Below are positions 1 to 10,740 of a DNA stretch of 64,000 nt, in pieces; within the stretch, counting starts at the first letter, position 1, and each line of letters opens with the position of its first letter. The position numbers were made by a program, and so were the translations under genes. A model generated the notes under the pieces. That model searched no databases. It was not told the origin of the DNA and saw only the letters and a program-made list of their open reading frames with translations. Source of the stretch: Phialophora verrucosa (lineage: Eukaryota > Ascomycota > Eurotiomycetes > Chaetothyriales > Herpotrichiellaceae); contig MSED01000009.1 in assembly GCA_002099365.1 (NCBI GenBank), positions 2,232,001-2,296,000 on the forward strand, given 5' to 3'.

Positions 1-1144
1 GTCCTGCTGCCTTGCTAGCACGGACTGCGTTGCGAAGAAGCGACACAACAAGATCAATCTGTATGTCACGTTCATGCACCTCGTCAACGATGATATGGGA
101 GTGAGCAGATAGGGTAAGCTCTGCATCGGCGATCAGTCTGTTCAAGAGAATGCCAGTAGTACAATACGTGATAGAACCCCAAGATCCGGGCAACCAATTC
201 TCGTTGCGAATGTGATAGCCAACTGTGGTACCATCGGTATCATGACGCTCCTGGGCCACTCTCTGCGCAATAGAGGTTGCTGCCATCCTCCGAGGCTGTG
301 TGCATACGATGTTCGCGTTCGGACCACCACCGGACATTATCATGTCATCGAGCAGGATCTGAGGGACCTGAGTGGTCTTTCCAGAGCCAGTTTTGGCCAA
401 GACGATCGCCACGTCGTTATCATTGACCAGGTTCAGGAGCGCCTCCTGAGTATCTTCAGCCATCAAAGGCAGCTTCTGCCTCGAGTGTAGGGTGGCCTTC
501 ATCCTTGCTCCTCGTCTAGCTTCTTCAAGGGCCGCCTTCATGCTAGCGGCTAACCTCTCGTCCTGCCTGACTGAAATGGGGAACCTCATCGGTCTCGCCG
601 GCTGTGGGGAAGACCCGAGAGCCACTTCTTCCGTCGTAAGGCCGTGGGTACGTGCTAATTGCATCGTCTCAATGGCGGACTGGACATTGACTTTGGGAAT
701 CTCGATTTTGAAGGCGCGCGGCTGCCCTGTCCTAGTCCTCTTTTCCGGCGCCGAGACGCGTTTCTGAAGCCCGACTTCTGCAGAAGCTGCGTCAATGGTA
801 TTCTTGTCATCGTTATGGTCCTCGAAGGAGACCTCGGATGGAGACGAGACTCCTTGGGCTGCTCTGTTACCATGATGCAACTGACGAACAGTAGCATGTC
901 TTCGTGGTGGAAACGCGAAATACGTCCGCCCGACGGGCGGGATATGAGTGCGATCGACTCCTCTAACCGCGGTCAACTGCCGCAAGGGAGAGGCGTCATA
1001 ACTCTGCAGGAGGGTATATCGTGGACGGCACGGTTGCGATTTCTGGTTCACCAAGACGTTAGCAAATCTCCCCAACGCTGGAGCCTCAGCAGGAAACACC
1101 CCATACCCTTGCACACCGTGAAAGAGCCCACATAATGGTCTGCC
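1..1144 (-). CDS. DEVH-box (DEAH/RHA family) ATP-dependent RNA helicase, 5' part
   Basis: The gene enters from the left edge and is read leftwards. Superfamily 2 helicase motifs are clear: the Walker A loop AKTGSGKTTQVP (near 361-400), motif Ia TQPRR, and the motif II variant DEVHERD (near 75-100), so this is the DEAH/RHA branch, which unwinds RNA using ATP. The sequence stops before motif III, so most of the protein lies outside the window. The frame stays open back to 1144, but the first in-frame Met is only at 664, within sequence that already looks coding. The stretch upstream is rich in Arg, Ser and Leu, like a mitochondrial presequence. A better-looking ATG at 1133 (reads MWALSRCARVWG) is in another frame. 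The true start therefore needs an unseen intron, a 5' exon or a frame correction. Family is confident; localisation is a guess. Confidence 0.85.
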
Positions 1145-1913
1145 TCAGTCATCTTTGCAACATGTGTCTAGTGCACGGAATGAATTCGTGGTTACGTGTC
1201 GCAGGTGGTATTCGGCGTCTGGAAAATTCACAGCAAGATTCTTGCATGTCTATGTATTTGTTGATGGGCCAATCGGAGAGCGCGAAACTGTCTTGCTAAC
1301 AGAACAATGAATTGAATTCTGTTTCAATTCATGGCCCTCAGTTTCTCTGTATGCGTCTGAATCTTTCAATTGGAAAGCTACAGTGTCGTCGTAGAATCAG
1401 CCAGCAGTTGAGTTGTCTTCTATTGTTCTTTGAAATGAGTTCCCGACAACAGTCAAGCTCGCCATTCTCGAGCGGCGCCAACCCGCAGTTAGCACGAGGC
1501 GATGAGCTCGCAGTCTGATGCCATGGACAGCAATGCCAATCGCCAGAGCATGGGAGACTAGACTTCCACGCTCAATCCACCAACACATCTGAACCCGAGG
1601 CTGGAAAAGTGTTCTTCGAGCTCTCCCTGCAATTCGGATTGGCTGGATACCGCCAATGCCGACGTGTCCCTCATTAGCCAATGGTGGCACCTTGTGCGGT
1701 TGCAACGAGATTGAGGAGCCGAGCTGAATAGTTGCGGACATGAGCTAGCAGCAATGGACAACCTCATTCGGCGGCTCTCACCACGTCAGACAGCCGGTCA
1801 GCAAGATATAAGATCAGAGCCTCATCAGGCTCCCGTCCAGCTGTCAAGAACATCTTCTTTCCCTTGTCCCACCAGACCCAAAAAGCGCGTTGATTCCATA
1901 TAGACAGCTCATC
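1145..1913. other. Intergenic, divergent promoter region
   Basis: This is the shared upstream region of the leftward helicase and the rightward epoxide hydrolase. Only short frames without family likeness are present. It may hold a missing 5' exon of the helicase. Confidence 0.5.
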
Positions 1914-2958
1914 ATGGACAAACTCGAGAAAAAGACTCTCGATGTGTCCCGAGGTTTCACCTACACGTACTACACCAGCCCCGCAAGGGACAATAAGCCG
2001 ACTCTCCTTCTGATCCACGGCTTCCCAGATGCGCCTGACACTTTCGAGGACGCCATTCGTGACTATCTGCTTCCCAACGGCTACGGCGTCATTGCCGTTG
2101 ATTGTCTGGGCTACAATGGCACATCCAAGCCGACGGACAAAGAATCGTACAATTTCCAGCTCCTGTCGCAGGACCTCAAGGAGATCATCGACAAGGAAGG
2201 TCTCGATAGGGTTATTCCCGTTGGTCATGATTGGGTAAGCTGATTGATCTGCTGCTTCAAGCAGAACCTGTTGATCCTTCCAAACTTAGGGCTCTGCTAT
2301 CGCCCAGCGTTTCTACAACTTCCATGCAGAACGCTGCTCCGGCCTTGTCCTCATGAATGTCTCCTACCTCATTCCCACACCTGGCCAACCCTTCGACCTC
2401 GATGGCGTCCTGCAGGCGACTGAAGGCATCTTCGGCTACGGCATCTACTGGTACTGGAAGCTGTTTGCCGGCGAGGACGGCGCCGAAGTGATAAACTCGC
2501 ACCTCGAAAGTATGTGGGACGTCGCGCATGGCGAACCAGAAACCTGGCTCGAAACTCTGTGCAAGAAAGACGGGGTGAGGGACTTCATCCTGGCAGACAA
2601 GAGGCAACCTACCATGGCTTACGCCACCGAGGAGCGCAAGCAGAAATGGATCGCCTCCTTTAAGGAACCGCCCGGCTTCGACGCCCCACTGAATTACTAT
2701 CGCTCCAATGTCTTTGGCGTGCAGGACGAAGCGAACAATCAAATCCCCAAGGAGAACTTTCCGATCAAGGTGCCGTTCCTCTTCTTTGGTGGCCAGAGAG
2801 ATTACGTCTGCCGCCCGGAGATGTTGCAGCTCAGTCTCGATGCCGGGTTGATTCCCGACTGCACAAAAGTGGTCGTTGATTCAGGCCACTGGGCGCATTT
2901 GGACAAGCCCAAGGAGTTTGGGGAGGCAATTGTCGGGTGGTTGAAGGAGAAATTCTGA
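1914..2958 (+). CDS. Soluble epoxide hydrolase (alpha/beta hydrolase fold)
   Basis: Two exons, 1914-2234 and 2290-2958, with a 55-nt intron (GTAAGC...TTAG), give 329 aa. The enzyme would add water to an epoxide to give a diol. The oxyanion-hole motif HGFP lies in LLIHGFPDAP. The nucleophile Asp is in GHDWGSA, which is formed exactly across the splice junction and so supports the intron. The catalytic His is in SGHWAHLDKP near the C-terminus, and an acidic residue sits in GQRDYV. There is no signal peptide, so it is probably cytosolic. The start at 1914 gives a normal family length; an in-frame ATG at 1890 would add eight residues. Haloalkane dehalogenases share the fold, but the HGFP/HDWG pair fits epoxide hydrolases best. 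It lies outside the palindrome-marked block downstream. Confidence 0.88.
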
Positions 2959-3215
2959 ACGGTCGACTTGTTGGAAAAGTCCTGACACGGATGTGGCGGC
3001 TGGAGGAACATCGTCAGTAACCAGGATCCTGCTATCAGTGGCAGGCGCGCCTTTTCACGGCCGAATCTTCTATCAATCACGACGCAGCGGAAACCAAAAT
3101 AATACGGAAACGCGGCTTAACCCCGTTTAAATCTATCATGCGCTTTGTATGTAAGGACTCCGTATCGTACATTCTGTGTGCATGGTCCATCCGTAGTACA
3201 CCGGGACGATGTGGC

Positions 3216-5036
3216 TCAACCCTTGCAGTTATCCTTCCAGTTCTCGCTTACCCACTTCGCTATCAGAGTCGTCAGGTTCTCCTCCGGCATATACTTGTCG
3301 ACATCCTCGTCCGTGTACTCCAGACCCAGGAACTTCAAGGCCAGCAAGATCCAAGGCTGGATGAACTCATTGAAGACCACGTCCACGACGACGCCTTCAC
3401 CATCCAGAGCGACCTGGTTCGGGTTGATGGTCGATTGAATGCAGTTCGGCACCCGGTAGAACGAAATTGGCGAGTGGATCGTATCGTCGCCATCGTCACC
3501 CGCGTCATCGTGGGTGGTGTACCCCGGCGTCAAGCGGACGTCGCTAGAAAGCGTCGTCTGGGACGACGATCCCGCCTGATGAAACGGAGGCACAACGACA
3601 TCCTCTTTTACGCCCATCTGTTCCGGAGGGCCCAGTTTCCACGTCGCATACCAAGGGTCGACGTTTTCAAAGATCTCTCCGCCGCGGTTCAGGATGTTGA
3701 TCAGGTGCTTGGCCTTCTCGTACGGGACATCCTTGAGGTAGTGGAATCCGCTTGTGAACGGGCATACGATGTACGTCGAGTCCTTGGTGAACGCCCCCTT
3801 GAAGATGTCGAAGCGGATGGCTCCGGTGTTGGAAATGACGAGTCTTGGGCGACCACTGCGGCCGGCATCCTCGACGATGCCGGGGAAGACATCCTCCTCC
3901 AACCAGGAAAAGATGCTGTCCTTGCTGGGATAGGGCGCCCGAGCCATCCACAGGTCCCGTGGCGCACAGCCAAAGGTCTGGTCCAAGTCCAGCGCCGCGC
4001 GCGCTTCTGTTATGGCCTGCGAGATGTTGCGGCCGCGGTCCGAGTGGAAGGTCGACGCGTTGTGGCCGGAATGGTGATATAGCGAGTAGAGGTTGCTGTC
4101 GATGTATCTCCTGAAGAAGGATGGAGTTGACGCTGACCGGCTGGTGTTTGTAGACAATCCGCTGATGGACTGGAATCCAAGCGTCTCCATGAATCGCCCA
4201 CTGGCCAGGCCGTACGAGTTGCTGTCAAACCGGCGGTAGTCTCGGATGTGGTAGTGCCCGCCGAAGAACTGGATTGGCGTATCCCATTGCACGGCACGGA
4301 TGGCCCTGAAGATCACGTCAAACTCTTCCGAGCGCACGGGGGCATGGCCGATCACGACGAAGAGGTCGATTTCGCGATCGCGGATCGCCGCCTGAAACCA
4401 CGGTTCTTGGATCGCGCGCTCCACGCGCTGGACGACCGTGTTGTTGGCGTTCCGATCAAAGTTGTAGAGGAAGCCGAAGGCCATGATGCGGATGCCTTGT
4501 TTCTTGGTGACGAACTTCTTCGCCCTGGGAGCGAGAGGGACAAGTTGTCCTGTGTTCGGATCCTGGATGTCGAGATTCGACGCCAGATAGCTGTCCGCGT
4601 ACGCAGGGACAGTGATCAGATATTCGTTCTCAGACGAGTTCTGCTTGTACAGCTCATGGTTCCCGGAGCAAATGATGTCCATGTGCTGTTCCCGGAAGAT
4701 GTCAAAGGTGAAGAGGCCCTTGGGCTCGGATGCGTCGTAGAGGCCATTGCCCTCGACGCGATCGCCAGTATCGACGATCAGCAGGTCTTTCCCCTCGGCT
4801 TCGAGCTTCTCCCTCAACCGCGAGGCGAAGTCAATGTAGTCGCCCCAGTCAGCGCTGAAAGAGGGTTCCAGGAGATGGCCGGCGTGCCATCCATGCGTGT
4901 CCGTCGTGTGTAGGAAATTGAGTTGCCCGAATTCCAATTCTCTCAAGGGAGCCGCAAACGGCTCAGGCGCTGTTGGTTGCTTGGAGAGTGCGGATCCCGC
5001 CAGCAGGACCACACTCAACTTCACCGAGGAGAGCAT
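3216..5036 (-). CDS. Secreted metallophosphoesterase / 5'-nucleotidase-like protein
   Basis: A single exon encodes 606 aa. Residues 1-19 form a hydrophobic signal peptide, so the enzyme should enter the secretory path (secreted, wall or vacuole). Calcineurin-like phosphoesterase motifs follow in order: TTDTHGWH, VDTGDRVEGN, CSGNHELY, IGHAPV and GGHYHIRD. These ligands bind the two metal ions, and the order matches the 5'-nucleotidase/2',3'-cyclic phosphodiesterase family. The second half contains a 5'-nucleotidase C-terminal-like region (VISNTGAIRFDIFKG). Several NxS/T sites fit glycosylation. Length and layout resemble uncharacterised fungal proteins related to yeast YHR202W. The exact substrate cannot be read from sequence. 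It is transcribed towards the epoxide hydrolase. Confidence 0.88.
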   Translation of the reverse strand: MLSSVKLSVVLLAGSALSKQPTAPEPFAAPLRELEFGQLNFLHTTDTHGWHAGHLLEPSFSADWGDYIDFASRLREKLEAEGKDLLIVDTGDRVEGNGLYDASEPKGLFTFDIFREQHMDIICSGNHELYKQNSSENEYLITVPAYADSYLASNLDIQDPNTGQLVPLAPRAKKFVTKKQGIRIMAFGFLYNFDRNANNTVVQRVERAIQEPWFQAAIRDREIDLFVVIGHAPVRSEEFDVIFRAIRAVQWDTPIQFFGGHYHIRDYRRFDSNSYGLASGRFMETLGFQSISGLSTNTSRSASTPSFFRRYIDSNLYSLYHHSGHNASTFHSDRGRNISQAITEARAALDLDQTFGCAPRDLWMARAPYPSKDSIFSWLEEDVFPGIVEDAGRSGRPRLVISNTGAIRFDIFKGAFTKDSTYIVCPFTSGFHYLKDVPYEKAKHLINILNRGGEIFENVDPWYATWKLGPPEQMGVKEDVVVPPFHQAGSSSQTTLSSDVRLTPGYTTHDDAGDDGDDTIHSPISFYRVPNCIQSTINPNQVALDGEGVVVDVVFNEFIQPWILLALKFLGLEYTDEDVDKYMPEENLTTLIAKWVSENWKDNCKG

Positions 5037-5925
5037 TGCGGATCTTTGTTGGCAGTGGCGAGGCTTGTGGAGAGGTGCTCACGCTCAAGCCGCCCCTCGC
5101 AGTCACTGTCGACAGTCTCCCGGGGCAACTTCGGCAATTTCGATCACCTGGGTCGCTTACATAAGTGTCGGTGTCCTCACTGCCCTTTTCCCAGCCTACT
5201 CAGGCTCAGGAATCTCTCAGATCTCTTCAGCACCCCATCCCGTACTATATAAGTGCGCTCGTTTCTATCGACAGTGATGTCCGTGCTTGGGCAAGCATGT
5301 TCAGAATCACCGCTTCTGATTCATCGTGGCTGGCAAGCCTTTCCTAGACTACGCTGTCTTTCTGCATACCTTCGACGTTCAGCATAGCATCAAAGCGCCT
5401 AAGGCTTGTAGAAGTCTTGAGTCGCAATAACGTTGGCCTGCATCTGTCTCGCTATTGCTGGGATCATATCACTATGTCCGTTCTAGAAACCTGCTACCAG
5501 AAGAGGGAATTTCGCAACGTCGCGAAAGCTACGGTGTAATGGCCGGTCCAGGTTCCGATGAGCCACAACTGACCTGGGCATCACTTGATACCAGCCGTCG
5601 ATGCGAAGTCACCCGCAGAGCTACGAGGCGATCTTCCGCTGCGCTGACAAAACATGTGGCTGCGATGTCGCAACATGATTCGCGTGCCTGGCTTGATCTC
5701 TCGCCATCCCGCTGGCTCTCGCTAGCGAAACCAGAGACAAGAAGTCTGCGGAAACTGCTTTGGGCAAACTCGCTAAGCGGGTTTGCAGTAGTTCAAACTA
5801 CGTATGAGCTTCAAACTTGACTGACCGTCACCCGCTCTTCGACTATCGAATTGACGGTGCAGCATCCTTAAAATGGCCTTCCCATGCTCTGGGTGTCTCT
5901 TCACCCGTTCGCAATCATGCGAAAG
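5037..5925. other. Intergenic, divergent promoter region
   Basis: This is the upstream region of the phosphoesterase (left) and the regulator-like gene (right). A TATA-like TATATAA lies at 5246-5252. Short frames here have no recognisable features. Confidence 0.45.
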
Positions 5926-7604
5926 ATGGCACCCGCGCCCGCACAATTCGTCTTGATCCAGCACTATGGCGCCAAAGACCCTCGAAAGCAGCATGCGCTT
6001 CAGATCATGGAGGTCAAGGCCCATGCTGCGCGGATGTCGCATGTCAAGAGGAGGAACAAGAAGCAGCAGCAAGTATATTGCCCCAACTGCCACTCCTTGA
6101 CCCAAGAAAAGCTCCCCAATCAGCTTGCATGGAGCAGGGTTCTATCGTTCGCCGACCACTCTTCGGAGAATGAAGACGACGTTCCGGTCTTCTGCCTTTG
6201 TCCGCAAAGCCTGCTGGGCCAAGGGCAGGTTGACCCGTTTGATTCAGGCCAATCTGACGAACTCCCGGTCCTTATGCGAAGGGGGTTGGACTATGTGTAT
6301 GAAGTCCTCTGGCCAATGAACTCTCCAGCTCTGCAAGGAGCGCTCCTGAAAAGCACGATCACGGCGTGGCGCACGGCCAGCGTCCAGTCAGACCTTGAAT
6401 ACCATGCGCAGATCTCGAATGCAGCCAGCTTGTGTTTGGCGTCGTCAACGGACCCCACAATGCAAAGGACTCTCAGCCTTGTTAGACTTCTGCATCAAAA
6501 CAAGGCTATTCAGCTGATCCAAAAAGCCATCAACTCCTTGACCCATCCGCCGTCGGTCGCCTTGATCGCCTGCATCATGAATGTTTCCACCTCGGGACTA
6601 CAAGATTTGATACCTTCACGAGAGCAACCTATACCTGACTCACCCGTCTCCAAGGGCTTCAATTTTGCGTTGTATGCCCGCTTCAAACCTACCGAGGAGC
6701 ACTACCGTGCAGCAGCTGAATTGGTCAAGCAACGGGGTGGCCTAGAGACTTTACCGCCAGGACTAGCTCATCCTCTCCAACTGTAAGTGGGGATATATAG
6801 CAATCCAGTGGGTAAGGGGTCTAATCTGGAGGTTATTTTAGAGAGGACGTGCATCGCGCGAACCGGCGCATTGGACTACCCAAATTCTCCTTGCTAGCAT
6901 TCCTCGCCGAACGGGGGGACAATCCAGCTTACGAGTTCGACACAAGTGCGAGCACATTGTTGTCAAATCTGGGTTCGGGATTTCACTTCTGTGACGATCA
7001 CAACCCTGATCTCCGCCTCAAAGAGGTTGTATTGCAAGCCTGTAAATTCACAGCGGCCATTGACCAGTATGAGCGCAACGACCCACTGAAGTGCTCTATG
7101 TCGGAGCTGGCTACACAGTCCATCATCATACTACACCGGCTGCTCACCCTGCCGACCTTGGGTAGCCTAGCCTCTAATAAGACCGGGACGGAGATACAAT
7201 GCCGCTATGAAATCGCCAGACTCTCAACTCTGATATATGCAAACCTTGTGATATTCCCGTCCGGATCACGCGATCAACCTAGGCATGGATTAGCAGGGTT
7301 GTTGTATGAACAGCTGCGTCTAGACTGCCAGAGAAGCGACGGCCATGGCACCACCCACGCATCACAGAGTTCCACCATTGACAGCCTGGTCCTCTGGGCC
7401 GTGGTCCTCGGCGGCATTGCTTCCAGCGGCATCGCAATTCGCAGTTGGTTTGCGGCTCGTCTTGGTACGTACATCACCAACGAGAGATTAGTGTGGGAGG
7501 AGTTGGATAGGACCTTGCACACCCTCCTATACTGGGACTATGTTATGGCAGGTCCAACAGACGACCTCTGGAATGAAGCGGTTGAGACGAGGTGGCCGAA
7601 GTAG
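5926..7604 (+). CDS. Fungal transcription-factor-like protein without zinc cluster
   Basis: Two exons, 5926-6782 and 6842-7604, with a 59-nt intron (GTAAGT...TTTTAG), give about 539 aa. The N-terminus has the layout of a common Pezizomycotina family: a short lead, FVLIQH, an IMEVKAHAARMSHVKRRNKK basic patch, then a long helical region like the fungal transcription factor domain (Fungal_trans_2-type). A CPNC pair follows the basic patch, but no complete Zn2Cys6 or C2H2 finger can be seen. The protein may bind DNA through a partner or only the basic patch. In-frame ATGs at 5884 and 5917 are alternatives. The splice site is well supported because the frame continues exactly. Target genes are unknown, and its upstream region lacks the TCGGCGCCGA palindrome. 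Confidence 0.65.
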
Positions 7605-8215
7605 AGAAGCAGAATTGCCGAAGGCAAAAGAAAACTGTTCCGGCCTCACCCTGGATAGGGAAACAAGGTAATGCCGCCCTTTCTCACCTTCGGCACGCTC
7701 GAGCCAGGTGAGAGAACACCCTTCACACACCCATCGTGGTGGCGGAGCCGGCACCAGGCACCATCGTTATACTGGCTTTAATGGTGCAGGGCTGACGGCT
7801 GGTTCGTGGACGGTACTATATTCCTTATCAATTGAGCTTTTTACCCGAGGCCTTTACGAAACAAGCAGCATTTGGATTCATTTAATCACAGCGTGACTGT
7901 CACCAACGCAGCGTTGCCGGGTCGGATTGAGGCGAAGTGAGAGGACCGACGTTGAACGATGGAAAGCCTCAGGGCCAGAGCAACGTCGTAGGATGCAGAA
8001 GAAACTCGGTCATCGTCGAATCAGAGGTCAAGGCTTTCATGGTGAAGAGAAAAGAAGTGAAGGCAAGTGACAAGATACAGGTATGTTTCGCTGGGAGAAC
8101 TACTTGGCGTTGCCAGCCTACGGATACTCCGTACACTGGTTGGGTTTCACACTCTTCTATACTTTTCGATGACCATAACTCTGACGGCCCACGCCGAGAT
8201 CCCTGCCTGCGGTCG
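7605..8215. other. Intergenic region
   Basis: I see no gene here. It holds one copy of the 13-mer TACTCCGTACACT (8125-8137) that recurs in two other gaps of this window. Confidence 0.5.
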
Positions 8216-8800
8216 TCATTTCACCGCGTGAATCCCTTCCGTTCTCTCCACTAGGTTCAAAGCAAGTCTGTGGCCCTTTGGAAAGACGAGCCAGAAGTCC
8301 TACATTTCCATAGTTGACGGGTCGTGATCGTCTGGGAGGAGAAGCTGGAATCTGCGAGCCATTGCGGCCAAGACGAGCCTCATCTCTATCCAAGCTAGGT
8401 GCTGTCCCATGCAGACACGACAACCCAGGCCAAAGGCAGTGAAGTGGTGTCTCATGGCGTCAGTCTCTGCCAGCCACCGCTCTGGCATAAAATCTTCTGT
8501 GTGGGGGAACACATCTTCGTTTCGATGCATTGAATACGGCTGGACTCCAATAATCGTTCCTTGTGGAAGAAATTTGCCCTCTATTGTCGTACCGCCCGCT
8601 GGTACCACACGCTCGAGGTGGGAAGGTGCAGCAGCATACCGTCGGAGACCCTCCTTGATGGCTGCGGTCAGATAGGGCCATGACCGCACATCATCAAGGT
8701 CAGGAACATCTTTTTTTTGGCATTTTTGACCTGATCTCCTCATTTACCCTTTCTTGGATGTGAGCCCATGATTTCTGCAGTCGATACTTGGGTCACAGCC
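8216..8800 (-). pseudogene. Cytochrome P450 C-terminal half, broken
   Basis: The K-helix (AAIKEGLRR, with ExxR), the PERW segment and the haem-binding loop FGLGCRVCMG with its Cys are intact, so a P450 is certain. At least two lesions are visible. A run of eight A (complement of 8711-8718) shifts the frame between IQERVNEEIRSKM and DVPDLDDVRSW; seven would keep it open. An in-frame TAG at 8300-8302 follows STMEM, yet the frame continues into DFWLVFPKGHRL, a typical P450 C-terminus, until a stop at 8216-8218. Upstream the frame meets another stop near 8793, and no clean I-helix or N-terminal half can be read. The copy is best called a pseudogene. It lies 1.2 kb left of the palindrome-marked block and might be a decayed member of it. 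Confidence 0.82.
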
Positions 8801-10029
8801 ATGTACACGGAAAGCACAGCCCGCAGTAGACTATAAAAGCAGTTCCAAAACTAAGACTAGCTGACTCTTTTACTCCTAAGACTCGGACGAATAGCGTGGT
8901 AGAAACCAGACGTTCGAAGCGCGGATGAGTTGAAACGTAGGTCGAAGGGTGAGAAGAGGGCGAGTCGCGAGCAGATCGTTTTAAAAAGCGGTGCCGTCTG
9001 GGTGAGCACGCCGTGAGGCCCGAAGAGATTGTGCATTGCTTCCTGAGACGCCAAGGGGTGGTACATAAATCCACGGCCAGCTCACCCCGCTGAGGGCCCT
9101 GTACTCACCCGGCTCGCGCGAGTCTGCCGCTGAAGGGACCAAAACCGAAATACCTGTTGTCTCTTCCACGGTGGACCCTCTCTCTGGCCTGAATAGTGTT
9201 TTGGCACCTGCGGGAATATCCACTGGATGGATGTTCGCACTTTCTTTCTCCCTGTAGTGAAGTCCGTTCACGCATCGATCGTGATGCTTGCGACTGTTAT
9301 AACAAGCCAGCGAGGAGATCAGCCAGCCAGCTAGCCAAGAAAGGGCATCAATGCTTTGATCAGACGCTTTTCTCGGCTGACACTGTCACTCTGGTTCAAG
9401 ACAGCAGGGCTCTCAGAGTGTACCATACACTGGGTGTTGTCACCTCTAGTGGCTCGTGAGCCGTGGAGCCGTCAGGATGATGTCGGCTTTGGAAATGAAA
9501 AGGACTCGGAATGCATGCTTTTGAGCCTGGGCGATGACTGGGCGATAGATATGGACCTCGGTTCTGTTGAGGATTTGACGCCGACTTACAAGTGCAGGCA
9601 AGGTTAAACACACAAGGGACATTTAATAAACCCCTTGTATAGAAGCTGACAAGACCAAAATCCCGTTGATCCACAACGGATCTACTCGCAAAGGGTGCCA
9701 AAGCTGTGGTGTACATTTCACCGGGGCATGATCACAACACGGCCTGCGACAATGCCAAATGGACCCCCCGGTACGGGGACACGGATTGGGAAGATACCGA
9801 GGGCGGAATCTTCACGAGACATACGTGGAGAGCCTATGCCATGCGAAGCATTGTCAATGGGAATCGGCACAGGAAGAGGTCGAGCCGGAGCTGGACCTGG
9901 AGCTGCAGTGATTTGATCTGGTCTGACTTAGTCGATGCTCATATGGTCCGCGTGAGATGGGGTCGCTCAATCTATAGCGGCCTGAGGGTCTTGTTTTGTT
10001 TGTTTGTTTCATCCGAGTGATACCGTCCA
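8801..10029. other. Intergenic region, possibly degraded P450 5' half
   Basis: I see no intact gene. Just upstream of the P450 remnant (minus strand, about 8860-9070) short frames contain bits such as YHPLASQEAMH and FGPHGVLT, which faintly recall fungal P450 N-terminal segments. This likeness is weak. Confidence 0.35.
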
Positions 10030-10740
10030 TCACTCCTGAGTCCATCGCATGTCGAAGCCTTCAAACGACACTCGCAGCTGTTCTTGGGTCTTGGTTGCTT
10101 CGCCGTCGGGGTCAGGCCTGGCGGCATAGACTCCCACCCACACTTCGGTTGCGTCGCTGTCGACAGCGGCGGCGGCGAGAAACACCCAAGGGACTTTTCG
10201 GATCAACATCATCTCCTCCCCGGACAACATCCACACCATCAAGGCGTTCTTCGACCGGGTCATAGAGATTGTGGCGCCGGACTCCTGCCCTAACGGCGGC
10301 GCACCGTCGGGCAGCGGCACCAGACTCCAATCGCACCAGTTGTCACGCGACTTGGCGACAATGCTCACATACGGCTTCCCGTCGTTGACCTCGATGCCAA
10401 CCTTGACCCACTCCGGATGCGTGTCGGCGGTCTGGGCAGTCGAGGCGTCCGGCGCCGGGTTGCTGGACGCCGGAATCACAAAGACCAGACCCCCCTGGTC
10501 GAATTGGAGCGACCACCGCGAGCGGACCGAGACTTGGGCGGACTGGAAGAATCCCTTTGTGATTTGTCGATAGATGACCGGCGCCGAGAAGACGTGGCGT
10601 ATGGGAGCCAACGGAGAGGCATAGATGTCGGTGTTGGGTGCGGCGTCGAGGGCGAAAGCCGAAGGGAGGCGCCCCTGGTTGTTCCGGTCGGGGAGCGTGG
10701 ACTGGCCGACGGCGAAGTTAACCACTGACCATTCGGCCAT
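10030..10740 (-). CDS. DUF1349 (Ree1-like, concanavalin A-fold) protein
   Basis: A single exon encodes 236 aa. The pattern of beta strands and the late motif VWVGVYAARPDPDG...VSFEGFDMRW matches DUF1349, the family of yeast Ree1 (named for an effect on enolase) and bacterial COG3506 proteins. A concanavalin A-like jelly-roll fold is expected. I see no signal peptide or membrane segment, so it is probably cytosolic. The biochemical role of the family is not established. The gene is divergent from the Baeyer-Villiger monooxygenase, and the 451-bp gap between them contains the TCGGCGCCGA palindrome, which suggests shared control. Confidence 0.78.
   Translation of the reverse strand: MAEWSVVNFAVGQSTLPDRNNQGRLPSAFALDAAPNTDIYASPLAPIRHVFSAPVIYRQITKGFFQSAQVSVRSRWSLQFDQGGLVFVIPASSNPAPDASTAQTADTHPEWVKVGIEVNDGKPYVSIVAKSRDNWCDWSLVPLPDGAPPLGQESGATISMTRSKNALMVWMLSGEEMMLIRKVPWVFLAAAAVDSDATEVWVGVYAARPDPDGEATKTQEQLRVSFEGFDMRWTQE

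Noticed and set aside
741..760. CGGCGCCGA words near 746, 2480, 10577 and 30233 as further regulator sites
   Set aside because: All lie inside coding sequence and lack the full TCGGCGCCGA, so they are not counted with the three promoter sites.
1914..2958. Epoxide hydrolase as a member of the palindrome-marked cluster
   Set aside because: Its promoter has no TCGGCGCCGA, and three unrelated loci separate it from the block.
3138..4082. 314-aa plus-strand frame
   Set aside because: It is antisense to the 3' end of the phosphoesterase gene and has no family likeness.
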